Shown here: piece after piece, positions 22,522 through 32,408 of the stretch | Numbering within the stretch: position 1 is the first letter of the stretch | Layout of the letters: each line of letters starts with the position of its first letter | Source: Ornithodoros turicata | Lineage: Eukaryota > Arthropoda > Arachnida > Ixodida > Argasidae | Direction: 5' to 3' | NCBI RefSeq assembly: GCF_037126465.1 | Contig: NW_026999318.1 | Coordinates: 3,382,447-3,446,446 of the forward strand | DNA: 64,000 nucleotides | The notes under the pieces: generated by a model | Seen by the model: the letters and a program-made list of their open reading frames with translations, nothing else | Databases searched by the model: none | What the model was told of the DNA's origin: nothing | Program-made: the position numbers and the translations under genes

Positions 22522-24157
22522 CTACAGGGTATTGAAAAGTACCTTGGACGAGGAACGGTTATTGGTACCTGTTATAATCCTAACCGCACGTTTCTGTAAC
22601 GTTATTAGTACCCTTAAATATGTATGGTATATACTACCCCATGTTTCCAAACAGTAGGTGAGATGACTCTGTATAAAAGAGAAGTACAACAGTTTCATTA
22701 CGTGCAGTGGAAATATGTGCCTACACTTGATGAGTAAATGACAGCCATATGCCAATTTTCTTCTAAGTGACTCTATATGTGGCTTCCAACATAGTGTGTT
22801 ATCAAGTATTATGCCCAGGTACCGAACCTGATTGGACTGTGTTATAGGACTATCACACAACTTCATTTGAAAGCTGCTGGTGTCTATCGGACTTTTAAAA
22901 GAGTGAAATATAAGAAATGTGGTTTTATTTGTATTTAAGGTTAGCTGATTACGAAGCAACCATCTTTCTAGTGCACGCAAATCTCCTTGCATGGTGTCTG
23001 AGATATCCTTAAGTGTTGGACTCGATATAAATAAGCATGTGTCGTCTGCATAAAGGTAAGAAGTAAAGACTTTTAAGCTGTTTGTGAGATCATTTACATA
23101 TCGGGCGAACAGTATCGGCCCCAGCACAGAGCCCTGCGGTAACCGACATTTATGTCCAAATACGCGGATGATGTCCCATCGATAGTTACCAGCTGTTTAC
23201 GTCCTGACAGGTAGCTACGGAAGAAGCTATTTATGTGTCCCCCAAAATCCGTACGAGTTAATTTATCCAACAGTATAGCGTGATTGACAGTATCAAAGGC
23301 TTTTCTTAAATCTAGAAACAGCCCCAGCACAAGTTTTCTGTCATTGAGAGCAGTGTTGATAAACTGGCTTACTGCTAAAGTGGCTGTTGCAGTGGATCTG
23401 CGCGCTCTAAAGCCATGTTGACTGTCGCTAATCACGCCATACTTTTCAAGAAAGGACGTCACTCTCTTACGTATTATTTTTTCGAATATTATATTTATTG
23501 TGTTAAGAACAGAGATAGGGCGGTAATTTTTCAATTTTCAAGAACATCTTTATCAGCACCTTTAAATATCGAAACAACCTTGGCAACTTTCAAAGTATCG
23601 GGATAAACCCCTACTGAGACTGAGTGGTTGTAAAGATAACATACCGGATGGCTAAGTATGTCCACCAGCCTCTTAATTATCGAGACACTAATATTACCAA
23701 CACCCATTGCTGTATTGGACTTCATGCTGTAGATTATGCCGATTACCTCCTGTACATCAATAGGTTCAAAAACAATGCTGTTGCTAGGAGTTTGTTCTAC
23801 TTGCTCTGCGAGCTCTCCATCGCCATTTCCAATAAAAGCATGGGCAAGACTTTGCCCTATCGAGACAAAGTAATGATTGAAATTCTCACACAATTCTTGA
23901 TGTGTAACCCCAGCCCTGTCTCTGTCTGGGAGGACCTGAACTTTTGGTGTAGCAATTACAGAGTTGATAATTTTCCACATCTGCTTACTATCCCCATGAG
24001 AGCGAGATATAATGTCATGGTAATACTTTGATTTCACTTGCTGCCACTCCTTAGTTACTATATTTCTGTAGTATCTGTACCTGTTTAAATAATATGCGTT
24101 ATCCTTGTGTTGTCTAAATTTGCGATACCATTTTTGCTTTATCTTTAGAATGTTCAA
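22522..24157 (-). pseudogene. LINE ORF2 reverse transcriptase (frameshifted)
   Basis: The RT is readable across three frames. In 23531-24157: the pre-RT linker and start of RT. In 23094-23534: KNYRPISVLNTI (domain 1), QHGFRARRST, then LFLDLRKAFDTVNHAIL, domain A with the catalytic Asp. In 22522-23127: GPILFARYVNDL (domain B), TSYLYADDTCLF (domain C, YADD) and VRYLGIILDNTLCW (domain E), then the CR1/L2 thumb. Frame changes lie near 23525 and 23120. Catalytic residues are intact, so the damage is in the frame only. Confidence 0.85.
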
Positions 24158-24630
24158 AACTATCTGTCATCCAAGGACAAAGTGGTGCGTCGTACGCCTT
24201 GCCTACCATCTTCCTTGAATCATATATAGCGCTTCTCACGAGGGCCAAAAATACGTCTAATTCAACATTAACGTCTGTGTTACACATCAATGACCAATCC
24301 ATACAGGAGAGTTGCTGACGTAGTCGTGAATAGTTAATGTGATATTTAGATGGTCTGGTGACGTTATGACGCAGGTCCATATTTGGGATAACAGTAAACA
24401 CAGGGTAATGATCTGTGATATCATAATTCAAAACACCGGAATCGTCAGCGTTTTCAATATTAGAAAGAACTTGTGCAGGCTGTAACACGTGTGGGAGAGT
24501 TGATTAAATTACGGAAACCGAAAGAAGAAAACAGACATTCATAGGAAGCACCGCCATCGTGTAAGGTATCAATGTTAAAGTCCCCAGCGATAAACACCCG
24601 TTTCTTCAACGCAGCAATTGTAAACAATGT
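24114..24630 (-). pseudogene. LINE ORF2 endonuclease, C-terminal half
   Basis: Downstream of the DNA-transposon insertion the APE-type endonuclease resumes with IAALKKRVFIAGDFNID, the GDFN box of the active site. It then reaches LINSPTRVT and, one frame over, NYDITDHYPVF, the (S/T)DH box with the catalytic His. The frame change falls at about 24470. The nuclease would nick target DNA to prime reverse transcription. Confidence 0.8.
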
Positions 24631-27045
24631 CCCAGTAAACCATATATGTCTCAGAAACGTCCACACGATATCCCACACGGGATTTTGGGATATCCCAGGG
24701 ACTAGGCTGAATAGCCCGTTGACGTCTCTGGGACAGACAGATGACCCGTATTTCTTCCACATTTGCTGATCCAGGGAAGGTTCCAGGAATGTCTCTCAGG
24801 GATACTTGGACATATAGAGGACATATACAGGACGTATTATTATTATTGTATTTTGTAGCTTTTTTTGCAATTTTTACTTCTTCTACGGAAAATACTAGTC
24901 TGCAACAGAGAACATCGTATCAACGAACTCTTGTTTATTGAACACAAACCAAGTACAGTGATGTTACATGCACTGTAAGAAACGCTCTTTCTAATAGTAC
25001 AAAATATGATATTACAACATAAATAGGCTAATTATTAACAATATAGGGTGACACGGATAAGACGCATAGTAAGACAATAATGGTCATAATAATAATAATA
25101 ATCACGTGATTGCTACGCCACTTCGCAACCGTCATCCCTGAAACATACCCAATAATATAGTTAAATCCATCTATTGGGATAGCAGCTCAAACAGTGTCAT
25201 AAATAGGCGTAAAGAACAGACACTCTGCAAAAAGTGGGAACAAATGCAAGAAAGTGACTTGCCGCAGTTTCTCTCACAGCATAGATGGTTACATGTGGAA
25301 GCAGCCTAATCACTGGCAGACCCAAGCGACGTCTTCCGGTTTATGCCTGGCTCTTCAGTGTTGTAGAGACACCAGTAACTTTACACATGTGTGAGGCTAT
25401 CCATGGTTGTGTGTGAATACTGTAAAACCGTCATGTTTTATTAATCTAGAGTCACATCGCGTCCATGTGACATCTAAGAAACATAAGCGGTCATGCAAAA
25501 AACAAGGAACTTTGAAAAGCAGTGCAGTCAAACGTGAAAACATAACTGCTATCCTTTATATGAAAGACAACTGTAGCTGAGCCAAGCTTATCTACTAGCA
25601 GGCTGCACATAGTTAATAGAATTTGCTTCACCATTGCTTTCATCATCCCCAATCAAATCCTGAATCAAAGAGATGTGAAGCATAGGACTTGCACTTTGTA
25701 CCTGTACACACACAATCTCACACAGTTCCCCGTTCGCATGAGTTCGTCAGTGATACGCACCAGACTCCGCAGGTAAAGCAAACTACAGCTGTTTACTCAG
25801 ATACAAAGCTGTCATTGCTCCACACCTGTGACTGTTGAAAAAACAACAACGCACAAGTCTTAAGTGAGGCAAAAGGAAGAACGAACTCACCTTAATTGCA
25901 AAGCCGGAGAACAAAGGAACGCTAGCTCTCGCACACCACGGCAATCGTTGTTACGCACAACGTAGTTGTTCGACGTACTGGCCAGTACTGCCTCGATGCT
26001 CCCGAGATTCCAGTACAAAATACGCATGATGCTGAGGTTCCAAAGACCCTTTCGCGTAACAAGTCATATCCTACCGAACCGCTACGACGACGCGCCTCGC
26101 CTGTTTGAAACGGCGGTTGGAGAATGGCGATGGCGATGAAGCAGACGTCGTTACGCTTCGGCTCGCGCTTGTTAGGAACTTCGTTCTTGTTATATCCCTC
26201 AACATACGTGACCGATCATTATAATTCCCGTGGAAAATGTTTTCTCTCTCTCTCTCTCTTGTTTATTGACTATGGTGCGATACGCGATGAGTCGTTACAA
26301 ATATGATTAGAAAAGGTATGGATATGAGGGTATAAAATCAATATTATTATTATGAGGAAAGAGTGAGAGAAGTATCACATCAAACAGGCCTTCCTCTACA
26401 TGCGAACGGCACAGAACAAATTGGGTGCGCAGTATGTTGAGTAAAGACGCAACGACTTTTCCGTTCGTGGTAAAAGTTGACAATATGTTGAAGGTACAAT
26501 GTAGAACCCATGCAAATATTTGCTGCGAAAATCTTTAGTTGAGTGGCTCTTGGAAAACCAACGTTGTTCTTTATGTTCACAATCCACCATTGACCAGGTA
26601 CAGTTGAAATAGCGTTGATTCAGCACTATCTATCTACATACTACATTGCTCAACATTAGTCAACATTACACAACGTGCATTCTACGTTACACCAACAGTC
26701 GGTGTTGACTAGTAGCTTATTCTGTGAGAGCTTTTTTATTTGTTCTGTTGTACATGTCTGAAGTGAGAAGTGATTTATTTAAGGATAGTTTACAACCTTT
26801 TTATGCAAAAAATGAAATTGCCACGTCTGAGAATGCTGGAAATGGCTCTTATCTACACAATAAATCCTTGTAAGGTAAAGAAATGTCATTGTTGTGATAT
26901 TCGTAGCATATCCACAGAATATTCACTGGGGGATATTTGCGACGTCTCATAGTGGATATACAGAGGACGTTGTGAGGATACGAGAGACATCTGTGACGTG
27001 TGAGACCAATTTGGGAGGTCTGTGGGATATTGATGGTTTGCTGGG
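24631..27045. mobile_element. DNA transposon nested in the LINE (2415 bp, 2 bp duplication)
   Basis: The left end reads CCCAGTAAACCATATATGTC and the right end, read on the minus strand, CCCAGCAAACCATCAATATC. These are imperfect 20 bp TIRs. Both subterminal zones carry many short direct repeats of the GGACATAT/GGACGT type. Removing 24631-27045 plus one 2 bp copy restores the LINE endonuclease reading frame exactly, which gives a 2 bp duplication (GT on the plus strand). No transposase is recognisable in the 2 kb interior, which has short ORFs only. The 2 bp duplication with subterminal repeats resembles CACTA-type elements, but the terminus is not the usual CACTA, so the class stays open. Confidence 0.75.
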
Positions 27046-27476
27046 GTGTTTTCAAACGCTTCAAGAAATATCGATATGTTACACCTCGGAGCTCGATATA
27101 CCACTCCCACTATAACACTACCTGGCAATTCTAAAAACAGAGCCTCACAGAACCCTGGTATCTCAAGAACGATATCAGCTCGGAGATTACATTTCACATT
27201 TTTATGCACAAATAGGCCGACGCCGCCTCCTCTATGTCGGGACTGTAACAATCGGGGTTGAGAATAGAACACATAGTCATGAAGGTGATAACACTCATCT
27301 CGCATTAGCCATGTTTCCGTTAGAGCTATAACGTCAAATTTAAAAGTTAGCGTGGACAATAGAACAACTAGTTGATCGAAATTCTTTCGAACGCTCCTTA
27401 TGTTCAAATTTAATAGCTTAAACATGGTACCATTGGACAGGTTGTTCAATTCAGTAATCGATACAATATCATCCAT
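27046..27476 (-). pseudogene. LINE ORF2 endonuclease, N-terminal half
   Basis: The start codon at 27476 opens ORF2. LLNLNIRSVRKNFDQL is the N-terminal APE-endonuclease box with catalytic Asn. DVIALTETWL holds the catalytic Glu, and SRHRGGGVGLFV and VIVGVVYRAP follow as usual. The reading frame is broken after EAFENT by the DNA-transposon insertion. Its continuation is at 24630. Confidence 0.85.
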
Positions 27477-27519
27477 ATAAACAGTTTAGGAGTAGGCAAC
27501 AAAATAACACATAACGAAA

Positions 27520-28325
27520 TTACACACAATGTGACAGCTGTAATTCCCGTAGGTTTTTTTCAGACTGAATCTGGACAGCTTTAGAATTCTCAGTTCGACG
27601 GACGAATATCTTTCCGTCATTGACCCATGCGTACCTCCACTTATTTTCTTTTTTTTCGTGGATAGTTTTTCCCAAAAGAAGCTTAAGCTCTTGACACAGG
27701 TGCTCATTAACATAGACTGGCTCGTTGTGCTCATACCCAAAGTCCGAAGTGGTCAGTCGCCTACGCCTTGACGCGGACACTAACGAATCTCTAGCTTCTC
27801 GAGAGAAAAACCGAGCAATAATATTGAGCTTTGACGGGTCCTGCGTAGGCACCCTATGAGCAACCTCAATTGCGTCTGGTGATAAATCCACACCCAGTTT
27901 TGTGGCTATTTCGCAAACTAGGTCGGTGCTGTTCTCGTTAGGCCTCAACGGAAAGTTTCTTATTTCCACATTGTTCCTGCGTGAGTACTGCTTAAGACTA
28001 ACCACCTCGGCCCGGAGCACAGACAGTTCACGTTCCAGGAAACAGTTTTGCTTGTAACTTGTGCAACTTCCATTTTTAACGCAGCCGTCTCTTCTTGAAT
28101 GGACTTAAACGCAGTTTTCATTTCTTCAAATGAATCGCTCATGTATTGCATGGAAGTGGACAATCCTAAGCGTTCTTTCTCAAGAAGAGACTTGACATTG
28201 GTTATTTCTGTTGTCACATGCTTAGTCAGTTGACTGAACTGTGCAGTCAGATCGGCTATGGCCTTATGAATTTCCTTTACCTGTGCTACGTTGGCCATAT
28301 TTATATGCAGGAAGTCAGCAATCAA
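27520..28325 (-). pseudogene. LINE ORF1 (coiled coil plus RRM-like nucleic-acid-binding region)
   Basis: ORF1 proteins coat LINE RNA. The first part (27960-28325) is a heptad-rich coiled coil with few helix breakers. After a frameshift near 28020 the second part (27520-28020) contains LKQYSRRNNVEIRNFP, a short RRM-like core with KLNIIARFFSREARDSLV, then a basic, aromatic C-terminal domain. This organisation is the L1-ORF1-like (Transposase_22-like) type found in several LINE clades. It ends 43 bp before ORF2. Confidence 0.75.
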
Positions 28326-28408
28326 ATATCATGCACAATGACAACAAATTCTCAGGCAGTGGCACAGCGTACTCAGGTGCAGACACGGAATATAAAATTC
28401 AAACCAAC

Positions 28409-28685
28409 CTGCAATTCAGAATAAGACGCTTAGACGTGTATCACACAGCTGCACCGCTGCCAAAAGAGTAGTGCGTCGGGTCCGTAATCCGGCTTTTAAC
28501 AGTTCATTCCAAACATTGGTGGGCGTATCCTGTTGCTGCGCTCCGAGATATTGTTGTTGTTCCCTGCCGAAGTCAAGCGCTGGTAGATAGGTGTGATGTT
28601 CCCAGACAGACAACACGAAATCTGCAATTCAGAATAAGACGCTTAGACGTGTATCACATAGCTGCACCGCTGCCAAAAGAGTGAC
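28409..28685 (-). repeat. Duplicated 64 bp block in the LINE 5' UTR
   Basis: CTGCAATTCAGAATAAGACG onward to CTGCCAAAAGAGT occurs at 28410-28471 and again at 28622-28683 with one or two mismatches, 212 bp apart in the same orientation. The second copy ends exactly where the transposase-bearing element begins. It may be tandem 5' promoter monomers, as in some LINEs, or a local duplication. Confidence 0.7.
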
Positions 28686-30380
28686 GTAATATGGGTTCGT
28701 ACTCCAACGACGAACGAGTGGATATGATCCTGGCCTTCGCGGAATCTCAGAGGAACGCATCTTTGGCTGCAAGAATTTACGCCCAGAGCTTTCCCCAGAG
28801 GCGCTACCCGGATCATAACACAATATTATCCGTCTACAGAAATTTTTCAATCTACGGCACCTTCGTCAAGCCCCATACGAGAGAGCCATCTGCGCGGAAC
28901 GAGCAGGTTACGTCCAGTGTTCTCGAACATATCCGCGATCATCCACATGCAAGTGTCCGTTCCACAGCAGCTGCCCTTGAAGTGAACCGCCCTTGAACAT
29001 GGCGCATATTGAAAAAGGCCGGTAGACATCCTTACCATCCGGACATACATCAAAGACTCATTCAGGCTGACTACGGCAGAAGAGCGAAATTCACGAACTG
29101 GTCACTTGCCATGCTAGAGGACGACGAGGACTTTCTATCAAAAGTCATATGGACCGATGAAGCGCGATTTGGGCGCGACGCAAACGTCAACACCCAGAAT
29201 CAGCACTACTGGGCTTCTACTAACCCGTACTGGCTACTGCCTGGTAAGCACCAGCGGCAGTGGTCATGTAATGTCTGGTGTGGCATTCATGGTGACCGCG
29301 TCATTGGCCCATACTTTTTTTGACACCTAACTCCACATAGGTACGTCGGTGAAGTGCTCGGGAACGTTGTCCGTGACTACCCCGACGAAATGCCTTTGTC
29401 TGACCGACGCGGCGTCTGCTATCAGCACGACGGCGCCCCAGCTCATGCATCGCGGACGTCCGGCCTATTGTTAGACTTCGTTTTCGGAGACAAGTGGATA
29501 GGCGCAAGAGGTCCTGTTCCCTGGCCAGCCCGATCCCCTGACCTGACTCCTTTGGACTTTTTTTTCGTGGGGATACACAACGGACAGAGTGTACGACACC
29601 GATCCAGCGACGCCGGAAAACTTGAGGCGAAGGATCGAGGAATGCTGCGCACAGATAACCGTTGAGCAGCTACGAGGAACCGTGGAACTTGAAAAGCGGC
29701 TCCGTCTGTGTCTTGCCGCGGAAGGAAGGCATTTTGAACACGTCCTGTGATTTCTGTGCCGCAATAAATCAAATTTGTGTTTTCCTAATTTTGTAGTTTG
29801 AACTTAGGAGGTTGCCTTCATTATAAGTCAGGAACGAATCTTCATTGCGGTTGCAAGCACAAGAATACATCGTGGCGGTGCATAAGGAGCACATCGCTCT
29901 CTGCACTGTCACACCACCGTCGATACATCGTCCAACGGCCGCCTATGGACATTCAGAGAATACGGCATTACAGAAGCGAAACCAAGTGGGGAAATGGCAT
30001 GATACGCATAATTTCTCCTGCTTCGAGATTGAAAGTGAATAGAAGGTCAATTGGTCAGAAGGCTTGTTATTTCATCGTACGAAAGCTCAGGACAACAACA
30101 GAATCCGCGCTTCACTCCTTTGTTTTGCTTGTTTGTTTCGTGCGTACATTCTTTGTTTTGGCGATAAAAGCACGTTATCTCGACTACACGACGGCCCCAT
30201 AGAGCGGACTGTACATCAATCAGATAAACAGGAAGGAAGGTTGGCGAAGCGGGTTCTGCGGCTGTTACTTTTCTATCAGCACTCCCTGCTGCCAAACATG
30301 CGGAAGAACACGTAATTCCGAGGCGGATAGCAATGTGAAAGAACTTGTGTTTGCGGTCCTATGCGAGGAAAATATGTAAA
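28684..30380 (+). mobile_element. IS630/Tc1/mariner-type transposon, copy 2
   Basis: A plus-strand copy with a long transposase pseudogene and a 3' region of about 630 bp that matches copy 1 (20060-20680, minus) nearly base for base. The left side begins immediately after the LINE 5' UTR repeat and only 6 bp before the start codon, so the 5' TIR is missing. The right side stops at about 30380, where the hammerhead-bearing tandem repeat starts. Copy 1 carries about 300 bp more at this end. Confidence 0.75.
28691..29750 (+). pseudogene. DDE transposase with N-terminal HTH (DUF4817-like)
   Basis: The transposase would excise and reinsert the element. The N-terminus (residues about 1-60, SNDERVDMILAFAESQRNAS) is the helix-turn-helix module annotated in insects and ticks as DUF4817. 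The DDE core shows VIWTDEARFGR (first Asp), YQHDGAPAHAS (second Asp) and PARSPDLTPLDFF (third acidic position, about 36 residues further). Two in-frame TGA stops (28994 and 29321) and a frameshift within the T run near 29557 break it. The C-terminal AAEGRHFEHVL and stop at 29750 come from the shifted frame. Relatives are often labelled Tc3-like in databases. Confidence 0.85.
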
Positions 30381-30385
30381 AGCTA

Positions 30386-30447
30386 CCCAGGGCTGACGAG
30401 CCGCAAACACGGCGAAACACGTGTCCTCTGGTGCTGTCGCATCGTTC
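30386..30447 (+). ncRNA. Type I hammerhead ribozyme, unit A (5' strand of stem I truncated)
   Basis: CTGACGA (30393-30399), stem II GCCG with loop CAAACA and CGGC, then GAAA (30414-30417) and a palindromic ACACGTGT stem III. The predicted cut follows C30425. The outer stem I strand CGCATCGTTC is present (30438-30447), but its upstream partner is missing because the array begins here. Self-cleavage of this unit is therefore doubtful. Confidence 0.65.
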
Positions 30448-30654
30448 CATGAGTATCTGTTTCTCTACGTGCAGCCATAGAAGCCATCTTAATTTGTAAG
30501 TTTGAATTTCAAACACGTTTAGCATCATTTACTTATTTTTGATGTTTTTTTTTCCTCTCTATAATTCACTGTCTCACACTGTGGCATTGAGGAGTGCTCA
30601 GTCAACCTCCCAGGTGTATATCGCTCGCTGAGTGACCCCTGGTTTGCCAATCCC

Positions 30655-30732
30655 GAACGATGCGCAGCTACCCAGGGCTGACGAGCCGCAAACACGGTGA
30701 AACACGTGTCCTCTGGTGCTGCCGCATCGTTC
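30655..30732 (+). ncRNA. Type I hammerhead ribozyme, unit B
   Basis: All core boxes are present: CTGACGA (30678-30684), stem II GCCG...CGGT with a G-U closing pair, GAAA, then ACACGTGTC with predicted cleavage after C30710. Stem I is closed by a perfect 10 bp outer helix, GAACGATGCG paired with CGCATCGTTC. It also has an inner helix next to the core (CCAGGG with CTCTGG, including a G-U pair). The internal loop between them lies where tertiary contacts form in natural type I hammerheads. The C to T change at the base of stem II is the only weak point. Confidence 0.8.
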
Positions 30733-30941
30733 CATGAGTATCTGTTTCTCTGCGTGCAGCCATAGAAGCCATGTTAATCTGTAAGTTTGAATTACAAACA
30801 CGTCTAGTATCATTTATTTGTTCCTTTAATGGCTTTTTTCCGGCATTATAATTCACTGGCTTGCACTGTGGCATTGAGGAGTGCTCAGTCACCCTCCCAG
30901 GTGTATATCGCTCGCTGAGTGACCCCTGGTTTGCCAATTCG

Positions 30942-31019
30942 GAACGATGCGCAGCTACCCAGGGCTGACGAGCCGCAAACACGGCGAAACACGTGTCCTC
31001 TGGTGCTGCCGCATCGTTC
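30942..31019 (+). ncRNA. Type I hammerhead ribozyme, unit C (best conserved)
   Basis: Core CTGACGA (30965-30971), fully paired stem II GCCG/CGGC, GAAA, stem III ACACGTGT and predicted cut after C30997. The 10 bp outer stem I (GAACGATGCG/CGCATCGTTC) is intact. The distance from cut B to cut C is 287 nt, so a transcript through both sites would release a monomer of that length. Confidence 0.82.
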
Positions 31020-31080
31020 CATGAGTATCTATATATATATATGTCAAAGTGGTTAATATATCAGACTGCTACGAAGTTGA

Positions 31081-31184
31081 ATAAAAGTAAAATAATAAGA
31101 CGTGGACGACAGAAAGTGGAAGAGATTACAGGACAGTTAACTTTCCTGTAATCTGTCGTCCACGTCTTATTATTTTACTTTTAT
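31081..31184. repeat. Inverted repeat next to AT microsatellites
   Basis: ATAAAAGTAAAATAATAAGA and CGTGGACGACAG are mirrored by CTGTCGTCCACG and TCTTATTATTTTACTTTTAT. The left arm has 12 extra bases (AAAGTGGAAGAG) before the shared ATTACAGG block. Both sides are bordered by (AT)n (about 31031-31042 and 31185-31197). The layout resembles the PLE-type tail at 19338-19717 on a smaller scale. Confidence 0.6.
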
Positions 31185-31499
31185 ATATATATATATACCT
31201 ACCTTCACTCTAGACTTATAATATATATATATTATGGCCGAACATATACACATATATTATTATACATACACTATGCATACTTATACCCAAGTAACTGCTA
31301 TTTACAAGGACTTACATACATTATTGTAGCGTACGTTTTCCTATACGCCGTAAATGTTTTAGTTGTTTGTGTTCAGCAGATGATGCTGAAGGGTTCCGGG
31401 ACATTTCATCGAGCGCCACTTCATCGAATCGTTTCTTCGTTAGTCTGAAACATTTTATTTGTCCGACGCATTCGAATTACCGTTTAAATGCTGATGTGA

Positions 31500-32290
31500 T
31501 GTGTAATAGAAAAAGAAAAAAATGGGGATTGAAGTCACGACAAAGTCGGACTGGCTACCCCAGACCACTTATCCTCACTTTGTTGAAAAACGAGAAAAAA
31601 AAAAGGGGGGGTTAACCATGTAGTTGATGGCGGGAGACAAAGAACGCGAACTAGAGGGAGCATTTGTTACGAACGAGGGACCAGAAAGTGTCACAAAATT
31701 TCGTTCAGATGGGTTCCTTCAAGGAAACGTAGGAGCGCTTTCAATGCAGCCGCTTGGTGATTGAATGGGCGAAGACCCAGGAGCTTTACAAGGTCAAGGC
31801 GATCCAGACTTGATTCTAGTGCCCTGCTACTGTCGGCATACTTGGGGCATCTGAGAAGGATGTGCTTTTTGTCCTCGACAATATCGCACTCACTGCAGCT
31901 TGGAGATGGTGGCTTGGCCAGTTTGTAGAACAATTGACCGTAGTACGGGACATTCAGCCGGAGCCTATGCAGGATATACGCTGCTTGTGGAGGAAGCGAC
32001 GGAGGTACCTGGAAGCGTAGCACGGGGTCGACGCTGTACAACAGCGAAGATCGAGCAGATCCTGGCAGTCAAGAAGGTTCCCACATTTATTGCCTTAGTT
32101 CACGAATCATCCTCTTTGCGACGCTGCTATGCCGGAACTTCCAGGAATCCACTGTAATATGATATCATGAGCTTGTGAGACTGCGGCATCATATAGGTGC
32201 AGCGCATCATGAACAATTATGGCCAGAACCCTGTGATGAGCATAAAGGCCAATGGCTCTAATCCATATCTTGAGTCAATGTACACACACC
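31500..32290 (-). mobile_element. 5'-truncated I-type LINE (second family member)
   Basis: Minus strand. The RNase H end is recognisable in fragments (ILQWIPG near 32135-32160 and acidic positions upstream to about 32290). The ORF2 C-terminus follows at 31691-32041, then a 3' UTR of about 190 bp ending in an A-rich tail near 31500. It belongs to the same broad group as the 12.3-14.6 kb LINE but has a different 3' UTR, so it is a separate family. Confidence 0.7.
31691..32041 (-). pseudogene. LINE ORF2 C-terminal zinc-knuckle domain
   Basis: The 116-codon frame contains a leucine- and arginine-rich helical stretch (AAYILHRLRLNVPYYG) and the knuckle CSECDIVEDKKHILLRC, C-x2-C-x7-H-x4-C. It ends with AALKALLRFLEGTHL. 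The same arrangement closes the LINE ORF2 at 12393. RT and most of RNase H are lost or frameshifted. Confidence 0.75.
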
Positions 32291-32323
32291 ACTGAGAGCG
32301 CGTGGGTTGAGAAACTGCACTCT

Positions 32324-32408
32324 AAACCCGGTGGCGGATAAATAAGCGCTATTTTTTGCAAATTTATAGCGCTTACTCTGAGGCCGGATATATCCGCCAC
32401 ACGGGTTA
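32324..32408. repeat. 85 bp hairpin-type element
   Basis: AAACCCGGTGGCGGATA at the left pairs with TATCCGCCACACGGGTT at the right. Inside, AAGCGCTAT pairs with ATAGCGCTT around a short T-rich loop. It could be a very small MITE or a structured RNA element. Confidence 0.5.

Larger units (their letters stand above)
21980..28685 (-). mobile_element. Nearly full-length two-ORF LINE (CR1/L2-like), interrupted
   Basis: A minus-strand LINE with, in order: 5' UTR (28326-28685) containing a duplicated 64 bp block, ORF1 (27520-28325), ORF2 endonuclease (from 27476), RT, 3' UTR, and an ATCAAATCAAA-type tail near 21980-22000. ORF1 and ORF2 are separated by 43 bp. A 2415 bp DNA transposon (24631-27045) splits the endonuclease. 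Without it the LINE would be about 4.3 kb. Several frameshifts and stops show an old copy. Confidence 0.85.
30381..31030 (+). repeat. Tandem ~286 bp repeat with a hammerhead ribozyme in each unit
   Basis: Units begin AGCTACCCAGGGCTGACGAG at 30381, 30666 and 30953 (periods 285 and 287). The third is cut at about 31030 by an (AT)n run, giving about 2.26 units. Units differ by roughly ten percent, including a T-rich stretch around 30545. Each unit carries the conserved core CTGACGA, a stem II and GAAACACGTGTC. The array adjoins the truncated end of a transposon and has no coding capacity. Unit size and architecture match animal retrozyme-like satellites. Confidence 0.85.

Noticed and set aside
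30381..31030. CRISPR-like array
   Set aside because: Repeats are contiguous 286 bp units without short spacers, and the genome is eukaryotic.
31020..31260. AT-rich stretches as a replication origin or centromeric sequence
   Set aside because: They are simple (AT)n microsatellites beside mobile elements, with nothing else to support such a role.
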